The position numbers and the translations under genes are program-made. Source: Mycolicibacterium sp. MU0053 (GTDB lineage Bacteria > Actinomycetota > Actinomycetes > Mycobacteriales > Mycobacteriaceae). From it: a stretch of DNA of 64,000 bases. Shown piece by piece: positions 57,519 through 64,000 of the stretch; position 1 is the stretch's first letter, and each line of letters opens with the position of its first letter. The DNA lies in NCBI RefSeq assembly GCF_963378095.1, contig NZ_OY726397.1, forward strand, positions 62,001 through 126,000, given 5' to 3'. The notes under the pieces are model-generated. The model was given only the letters and a program-made list of their open reading frames with translations. It was not told the origin of the DNA and did not search any database.

Positions 57519-58277
57519 GTGGAACCCGTATATGGCACCGTCATCCAGCTGGCCCGCGCGGCCTGGCGTGTACAGGGCCTCACGTTCACTGTGACGGGCG
57601 TGGAGAACTTGCCCAAGACGGGCGGTGCCGTCGTCGCCATCAACCACACCAGCTATTTCGACTTCACCTTTGCTGGGCTGCCCGCGTACCGACAGGGCCT
57701 GGGCCGCAAGGTCCGGTTCATGGCCAAACAGGAGGTATTCGACCACAAGGTCGGCGGCTTCCTGATGCGCAAGCTGCGGCACATCCCGGTGGACCGGGAG
57801 GCCGGCGCCGACTCCTTCGCTGAGGCGTGCCGCCGGCTCGAGCAGGGCGAACTCGTCGGCGTGTACCCCGAGGCCACCATCAGCCGCAGCTTCGAGATCA
57901 AGGAATTCAAATCGGGTGCCGCGCGGATGGCGATCGCGGCGGGTGTCCCGATCGTGCCGCACATCGTCTGGGGCGCGCAGCGGGTCTGGACCAAGGGGCA
58001 TCCCAAGAAGCTGTGGCGACCCAAGGTGCCGATCTCGGTGGCGGTGGGCGAACCGATCGCCCCGACGCTGCCGGCCCCGGAACTGACCGCGCTGCTGCAC
58101 AGCCGCATGCAGCATCTGCTGGAACAGGTTCAGGACGCCTACGGGCCGTATCCGCCCGGCGAATTCTGGGTGCCCAAACGGCTCGGCGGCGGCGCGCCGT
58201 CCCTGGGTGAGGCCTCCCAACTGGATGCGGAGGAGGCCGCCGAGCGGGCCGCGCGACGGGCGCAGCGGTCGGAGTAG
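57519..58277 (+). CDS. 1-acyl-glycerol-3-phosphate acyltransferase family (PlsC), first copy
   Basis: A 252-residue acyltransferase with the HX4D motif AINHTSYFDF (~48), PVDREAG and YPEATISRSFEIKEFKSGAA. It would acylate lysophosphatidate or a related glycolipid acceptor at the membrane. GTG 57519 is the likely start (VEPVYGTVIQLARAAWR). It is followed after 6 bases by a close paralogue, as Rv3816c-Rv3815c in Mtb. Confidence 0.92.
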   Translation: MEPVYGTVIQLARAAWRVQGLTFTVTGVENLPKTGGAVVAINHTSYFDFTFAGLPAYRQGLGRKVRFMAKQEVFDHKVGGFLMRKLRHIPVDREAGADSFAEACRRLEQGELVGVYPEATISRSFEIKEFKSGAARMAIAAGVPIVPHIVWGAQRVWTKGHPKKLWRPKVPISVAVGEPIAPTLPAPELTALLHSRMQHLLEQVQDAYGPYPPGEFWVPKRLGGGAPSLGEASQLDAEEAAERAARRAQRSE

Positions 58278-58283
58278 TGGGTC

Positions 58284-59030
58284 ATGGAGCCGGTTTTCCG
58301 CACCCTGGAGATCGCGGCCGGGCTGGCTCGACGCGTCGTCGGAACAAAAATCAGCTTTCACGGGTTGGACAACATGCCGACGCGCGGCGGCGCGGTCATC
58401 GCGATCAATCACACCAGCTACATCGACTTCCTGCCGGCTGCCCTCGCGGCCACCGAGCGCAGGCGGCGGATGCGGTTCATGATCAAAGCGGAGATGCAGG
58501 AGGTGAAGTTCATCAACTTCCTGATCGCCCACTCCGGAACCATCCCGGTGGACCGCACCGCGGGCGCGGGCGCGTATGCCGTTGCGGTGCAACGACTCCG
58601 CGAGGGTGAACTGGTCGGCGTCTACCCGGAAGCCACCATCAGCCGATCGTTCGAACTGAAGGAGTTCAAGTCGGGTGCGGCCCGGATGGCGCTGGAGGCG
58701 CAGGTGCCGCTGATCCCGATGATCGTCTGGGGCGCGCACCGGATGTGGACCAAGGACCACCCTAAGAGATTGGGCCGCAACAAGATTCCGATCACCGTGG
58801 TGGTCGGCGCACCGCTGCCACCGGTAGGTCACGCCGGCCAACTCGAGACCACCCTGCGGACGTCGATGACGACGATCCTGCACGACGTACAAGCGCGCTA
58901 CCCGCATCCCGCCGGCGCCTATTGGGTGCCGAAGCGGCTCGGCGGCGGCGCCCCCACCCTTACTGAAGCCAAGCTGCTCGACGAGGCCGAACTGGCCCAG
59001 CGGGCCCGGAAGCGGAGTGACCACCAATGA
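58284..59030 (+). CDS. PlsC-type acyltransferase, second copy
   Basis: A 248-residue paralogue of the previous gene: AINHTSYIDF (~45), PVDRTAG and YPEATISRSFELKEFKSGAA; both also end with YWVPKRLGGGAP-like tails. Mtb has three such genes in tandem (Rv3816c-Rv3814c); only two are found here. The stop overlaps the HAD gene start by 4 bases (ATGA). Confidence 0.92.
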   Translation: MEPVFRTLEIAAGLARRVVGTKISFHGLDNMPTRGGAVIAINHTSYIDFLPAALAATERRRRMRFMIKAEMQEVKFINFLIAHSGTIPVDRTAGAGAYAVAVQRLREGELVGVYPEATISRSFELKEFKSGAARMALEAQVPLIPMIVWGAHRMWTKDHPKRLGRNKIPITVVVGAPLPPVGHAGQLETTLRTSMTTILHDVQARYPHPAGAYWVPKRLGGGAPTLTEAKLLDEAELAQRARKRSDHQ

Positions 59031-59842
59031 CATTGCCAGCCCTGATTGCCACCGATGTGGATGGCACCCTGCTCGACGAGGACGAGAAGATCACCCCCCG
59101 CACCCTGGAGGCGGTGAACGCCGCGGTGGCCGGCGGCGCGCAGTTCATCCTCGCCACGGGCCGCCCGCCGCGTTGGGTGGCGCCGGTCGTCGACGAGCTG
59201 GGGTTTGCCCCGATCGCGGTGTGCGCCAACGGGTCCGTGCTCTATGACCCGTCGACCGACCGGATCCTGTCGGTGCGGACGCTGTCGGTGGACGCCCTGG
59301 CGCGGCTGGCCGACATCGCCGAACGGGTGATCCCCGGCTCCGGCCTGGCGGTCGAACGGGTCGGGGAGAGCGCGCACGACGCCGCGACGCCGCAGTTCGT
59401 CAGCTCGCCCGGCTACGAACACGCCTGGCTCAACCCCGACAACACCGAGGTGTCGCTCACGGACCTGCTGTCGGCCCCGGCGATCAAACTGCTGATCCGC
59501 AAGACCGGCGCGACCAGTGCGGAGATGGCGGCCGAACTGGGCCCACACCTCGGCAGCGATGCCGATATCACCTACAGCACCAACAACGGTCTGATCGAGG
59601 TGATGCCGTCGGGGGTCAGCAAGGCCACCGGGATCGCCGAATTCGCCGACCCGTTGGGGATCGGTGCGGACGAGATCATCACCTTCGGCGACATGCCCAA
59701 CGATGTGTCGATGCTGGCCTGGGCCGGCCACGGGGTCGCGATGGGCAACGCGCATCCGGCGGCAATAGCCGCGGCCAACGAGCTGACCACCCCGAACACC
59801 GACGACGGGCTGGCGCGCGTACTCGAACGCTGGTGGCTCTAG
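59027..59842 (+). CDS. Cof-type HAD-superfamily phosphatase
   Basis: A 271-residue HAD hydrolase with the nucleophile Asp in IATDVDGTLLDEDE (~10), FILATGRPPRW, a mid-protein cap domain, and FGDMPNDVSMLAWAG near the end. It likely dephosphorylates sugar phosphates or flavin precursors; substrate unknown. It corresponds to Rv3813c and is translationally coupled to the acyltransferase genes. Confidence 0.93.
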   Translation: MTLPALIATDVDGTLLDEDEKITPRTLEAVNAAVAGGAQFILATGRPPRWVAPVVDELGFAPIAVCANGSVLYDPSTDRILSVRTLSVDALARLADIAERVIPGSGLAVERVGESAHDAATPQFVSSPGYEHAWLNPDNTEVSLTDLLSAPAIKLLIRKTGATSAEMAAELGPHLGSDADITYSTNNGLIEVMPSGVSKATGIAEFADPLGIGADEIITFGDMPNDVSMLAWAGHGVAMGNAHPAAIAAANELTTPNTDDGLARVLERWWL

Positions 59843-59935
59843 CCCCCGCCGTTCTCCCGCCCAAAGGTGAGTTTGGGCCACTTTGTGCGGGTGGCTTTCG
59901 GCATTACGCCGATCTCGGCGCCCGGCCGGCGTCGC

Positions 59936-61573
59936 TCAGTTGGAGATCCGGGTGAACCGCTCCAGCTGGACCGGTGGTCCGTCCGGGGGCGGCGGCGGCA
60001 GCCGTTGCGCCACCCCGTCGACCACCCGGGTCACCAAGCCGGATTCGCGGTCGAAGTTCAGCGTTCCGCGTTGGAAGTTCTGCACGATCCACAGCGGTTC
60101 GTGCATCTCGGCGCTGGTCGGCAGGCCCAACAGCCCGCGCTCGTAGCCCAGCGACGCCCAGGCGGCGTAGATGGCGCCGGTCACCGGTTCGGCCCCGCTG
60201 TCCGGCGACCAGTACATCGCGCCGTGCTCGAAGGTGGCGTAGCGGGCGTTGCGGTCGGCGAAGGCCTCCGGGGAGGTCGGCGCGCCCAGGGGTGAGGCGG
60301 CCCCGCCCATCGACTCCCACTTGGTGAAGATCGCGCCGCCGCGCAGCCGGTCCTCCAGCGTCAGCGGGGGCGCGGGCTGGTTGAAGCGGGCCGCCAGGTT
60401 GCGGATCTCGTCGAGTGCGGCGTAGGCGGCGTCGCCCGGGCAGTCGGTGTTTCCGACGTCGCGGTGGGTGAAGATCGTCGGCAGCGTGGGCATGGAGCCG
60501 CGCGCGAAGTGCGTGAAGCGGCCACCGGCCGAGGGCAGCACCACGGTGCCGCGGGGATCGACATGGTCGAGCCCGAGGCGCCAGCCCAGCAGCCGGCCCA
60601 TGGTGCCCAGCAGAATGTCCGGCGGCCGAAACTCGTTGAAGTTGCCCAGCATCGCCACCCCGAAGGTGTTGTGGTTGAAGCCACCGGAGTGCGAGCCCTC
60701 GACCGGGCGGTCGGTGCCCCCGGCGCGGCCCTCGAAGACCTGTCCGTACTTGTCGACCAGCGCGTTGTAGCCGATGTCGCACCAGCCCAGCGTCTGGGTG
60801 TGATACGCGTAGATCGCTCGGATGATCGCCGCGGAATCCTCCGGGGCGTAGTCGTTGTTGCCGGCGGTGTGGTGGACCACCCCGGCGCGCACGGTGTCGC
60901 CGTAGACCGGCGGCCCGCAGCGTCCCGTCGGTCCGGCGCCCCACTGCGCGCGGCTGATGATGGCCGGCGGCTGGCCGGCCGGCAGCGCCGCGGTCGGCGG
61001 CGTCCACTGGATGTCGACCGGCGCCTGGGGCGGGCTGATGAGCACCGCCGAGAGGTTCTGGCCCAGCGGTTGTTCGACGTTGGCGGGCCGGTAGCCGAGT
61101 TCGTCATCGTGGTTCGGCGCCGAGTCACCGGGCGTCGCGGCGGTGGTCACCGGCGCATCGGTGGGCCGGTGGACCGCGATCTGCACCCGGGTGGTGTTGC
61201 CGACGAACACCGGGTCGGTGCCGCGCGGCGCGCTGTCGATGCTGTCGTCGGCGGCCGAGCGCAACGCCTCGGCCTCGTACCACGGACCCCAGCTGCCGTC
61301 GGCGCGTTTGGCGCGGATGCGCGCGGAGGTGTCGGTCAGATCGTCACCGGTGAGCGCCACCATGGAAAACGGTGTCGGCTGCGACAGTTCGCGCACGGTG
61401 ACTCCGCCGCCGATACCGTCGAGCGGTTGCTCGGTGAGCCGGGTGTCCTCGGCGCTGGGGCGGTCCTGCTGGGCAGGTGAGCCGTCGAGCGCCCACGGGA
61501 GGATGACAACTGTCGCCGCGATTGCGGTGAGCAGCAGGGCCGGCGGCGGCCGGCGGCCGAAGCGGCGGGGCAC
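59936..61573 (-). CDS. Exported N-acetylmuramoyl-L-alanine amidase with LGFP repeats (Rv3811-like)
   Basis: A 545-residue exported enzyme: signal or anchor at about 10-30 (PALLLTAIAATVVILPWAL), an Amidase_2/PGRP domain with zinc ligands in GVVHHTAGNNDY and FTHRDVGNTDCPGD, and C-terminal LGFP repeats (SPLGAPTSPEAFADRNARYA, GLLGLPTSAEM) that bind cell wall. It hydrolyses peptidoglycan. Mtb Rv3811 (Csp) is the counterpart. A strong hairpin separates it from erp, which lies upstream on the same strand. Confidence 0.92.
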   Translation of the reverse strand: MPRRFGRRPPPALLLTAIAATVVILPWALDGSPAQQDRPSAEDTRLTEQPLDGIGGGVTVRELSQPTPFSMVALTGDDLTDTSARIRAKRADGSWGPWYEAEALRSAADDSIDSAPRGTDPVFVGNTTRVQIAVHRPTDAPVTTAATPGDSAPNHDDELGYRPANVEQPLGQNLSAVLISPPQAPVDIQWTPPTAALPAGQPPAIISRAQWGAGPTGRCGPPVYGDTVRAGVVHHTAGNNDYAPEDSAAIIRAIYAYHTQTLGWCDIGYNALVDKYGQVFEGRAGGTDRPVEGSHSGGFNHNTFGVAMLGNFNEFRPPDILLGTMGRLLGWRLGLDHVDPRGTVVLPSAGGRFTHFARGSMPTLPTIFTHRDVGNTDCPGDAAYAALDEIRNLAARFNQPAPPLTLEDRLRGGAIFTKWESMGGAASPLGAPTSPEAFADRNARYATFEHGAMYWSPDSGAEPVTGAIYAAWASLGYERGLLGLPTSAEMHEPLWIVQNFQRGTLNFDRESGLVTRVVDGVAQRLPPPPPDGPPVQLERFTRISN

Positions 61574-61648
61574 GGCCTGATGTTACGTAAGTGTCGTGTG
61601 TTGCTCGTGTTTCGACACGGTACGAAAGTGAACAAAGTGATTACGTGC

Positions 61649-61711
61649 AACGGCACCGCAGGGACTCGGGCTCGATGGGGGTCGAGTGCGAGCCCACCCT
61701 GCGGTGCCGTT
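61649..61711. terminator. Strong hairpin between erp and the amidase gene
   Basis: AACGGCACCGCAGGG (61649-61663) and CCCTGCGGTGCCGTT (61697-61711) are perfect 15-base complements; inside, GGGCTCG and CGAGCCC pair further. It lies 25 bases downstream of the erp stop (on the minus strand) and should end erp transcription. Confidence 0.8.
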
Positions 61712-61735
61712 TGGTTACAGGATTCGGTTGGGTGC

Positions 61736-62623
61736 TTATCCCGCAGCGGCCGGGATCGCCTCGGCTGCGCCCGCCGCGGCTCCCGCGGCAGCCTCGGCGG
61801 CCGGAGCCGCCGCGCCCTGCGCCGCCGGCGCCGCGGACTGCACGGCGCTCATGATCGACGGCATCACCACGCCCTTGAGCAGGTCGATCGCCTGGCCGGC
61901 GCCGAGCTGCTGAGCGGCGCTGCTCAGGTCGCTGATCAGGCCACCGCCGCCGCTCGAGGCCACCGGCATCGCCGACAGCGACGGGTCACCCAGAATCGGG
62001 TAGGTGCCCGCCATCGGGTCCAGCCCGATCGGCGCGCTGATCGGCATCTCGTTGGGCAGGCCCAGGCCGGGTGCCGCGCCGGGCACCGCGGCCAGCGGAT
62101 CCGGTGAGGTCAGCGACGGGTTGAGGCTGACATCGGTCAGGCCGGGGACCGTGGCGGCCGGGCTGGTGAGCTCGGGCGTGAGCGCCGGGTTGGCCAGCGC
62201 GGGATCACCGAGTGCCGGGGTGGTCAGGCCGGGAGTCGCCGGCGTGGTCAGGCCCGGGGTGGTCAGGCCGGGGCTGGTCAGGCCCGGGGTCGTCAGGCCG
62301 GGGGCCGTCAGACCCGGCGTGCCCAGGCCGAGGCCGGGATTGGTCAGCGCCGGGCTGGTCAGTCCGGTGCTGGGCATGGCGCCCGCGGGGCTGAGCCCGG
62401 TGGGCATCGGGGGCAGATTGATGCCGAACTGCGACAGCCCCTGCTGCAGGGCGGACATCAACTCGTTGGGCAGGTCGGTCACCACGGCTGCCTGCTGGAA
62501 GTCCCGCTCCTGCGGGGCCGGGGACAGCTCGGAAAGTGCGATCACGGCAAAAGGACTCGCGACTGCCAGGGCGGCGACTGCGCTCATGGCTGTCGAGAGC
62601 TTGCGTCGACGTCGGTTTGGCAC
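61736..62623 (-). CDS. erp: Exported repetitive protein Erp
   Basis: A 295-residue surface protein: signal peptide (about 12-36, MSAVAALAVASPFAVIALSE), a central block of P-G-L-T-T/S-type repeats (about 13 units, residues ~88-165) and an Ala-rich hydrophobic C-terminus (AAAGAAAGAAEAIPAAAG). Repeat number varies among mycobacterial Erp proteins and Erp supports cell-wall integrity and virulence. Divergent from glf with a 268-base gap that should hold both promoters. Confidence 0.93.
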   Translation of the reverse strand: MPNRRRRKLSTAMSAVAALAVASPFAVIALSELSPAPQERDFQQAAVVTDLPNELMSALQQGLSQFGINLPPMPTGLSPAGAMPSTGLTSPALTNPGLGLGTPGLTAPGLTTPGLTSPGLTTPGLTTPATPGLTTPALGDPALANPALTPELTSPAATVPGLTDVSLNPSLTSPDPLAAVPGAAPGLGLPNEMPISAPIGLDPMAGTYPILGDPSLSAMPVASSGGGGLISDLSSAAQQLGAGQAIDLLKGVVMPSIMSAVQSAAPAAQGAAAPAAEAAAGAAAGAAEAIPAAAG

Positions 62624-62729
62624 GGAAGTCTCCTCAATCTGGACTACGTGTGTGCATCTGAAAACTACTGAATCGACGGTACAGCTGAGACTGGTGTGAC
62701 TGGAGTGACGATGCGCAATCGTGAGCTAA

Positions 62730-64000
<1,271 letters not shown>

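Noticed and set aside
62212..62394. Tandem repeat considered as CRISPR or minisatellite
   Set aside because: The repeats are in-frame PGLT-type codons of erp without spacers of CRISPR type.

Overview
The window is high-GC actinobacterial DNA from a mycobacterium. It carries a complete type VII secretion locus with PE/PPE and Esx genes, whiB6, espR, ethA/ethR, erp and the arabinogalactan gene glf. Gene order follows the Mycobacterium tuberculosis Rv3895c-to-Rv3809c block in reverse orientation (locus comparisons are from memory, not a search). Lack of the sulfolipid island, a Ni-type superoxide dismutase where Mtb has sodA, a dinB next to ethR, and copCD genes point to an environmental, probably rapid-growing Mycolicibacterium rather than the tuberculosis complex.

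Region 1 (1-17657, all + strand) is an ESX-2-type locus: a partial unknown gene, a YbaB-like gene, eccB2, a fused eccC2, PE, PPE, esxD, esxC, espG2, a ParA-like ATPase, eccD2, mycP2, eccE2, eccA2. Most junctions overlap or nearly so. Region 2 (17664-20384) holds a thioesterase translationally coupled to a second MinD/ParA-like ATPase, facing whiB6; the ESX-1 cluster that separates ESX-2 from whiB6 in Mtb is missing here. Region 3 (20385-27479) is a structured 0.75 kb intergenic stretch, gltB-gltD (glutamate synthase) and a 46-residue gene under a CRP-like site.

Region 4 (27602-34464) contains a frameshifted flavin/F420 oxidoreductase gene, a PHP phosphoesterase, a membrane protein, a dinB whose start codon lies inside a perfect LexA box, the ethR/ethA pair with its 75-bp operator, rraA and an H-NS-like membrane-tailed protein. 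Region 5 (34547-41839) has copD/copC, an Rv3850-like gene, a three-gene unit (proline-rich exported protein, ImmA-type peptidase, multi-pass membrane protein) running tail-to-tail into espR, a GDT1-type cation transporter under a yybP-ykoY (Mn2+) riboswitch, and an Rv3847-like gene.

Region 6 (42041-49302) has sodN with an altered nickel hook facing its maturation protease sodX, a small membrane gene under paired CRP-like sites, a cluster of DnaA boxes, a rhodanese, glpQ1, bfrB with IdeR-like sites, an LCP ligase, a CPBP protease and an iron-box-controlled DUF2470 gene. Region 7 (49352-64000) has pheA, a phosphoglycerate-mutase homologue, small zinc-type proteins, serS, DUF5718, a metallo-beta-lactamase/Rieske protein, two tandem acyltransferases, a HAD phosphatase, a cell-wall amidase, erp and the 5' part of glf. 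Metal and redox homeostasis (Ni-SOD, Mn riboswitch, BfrB, IdeR boxes, CopCD, WhiB6) is a recurring theme. No tRNA, rRNA, CRISPR array or insertion sequence was recognised.
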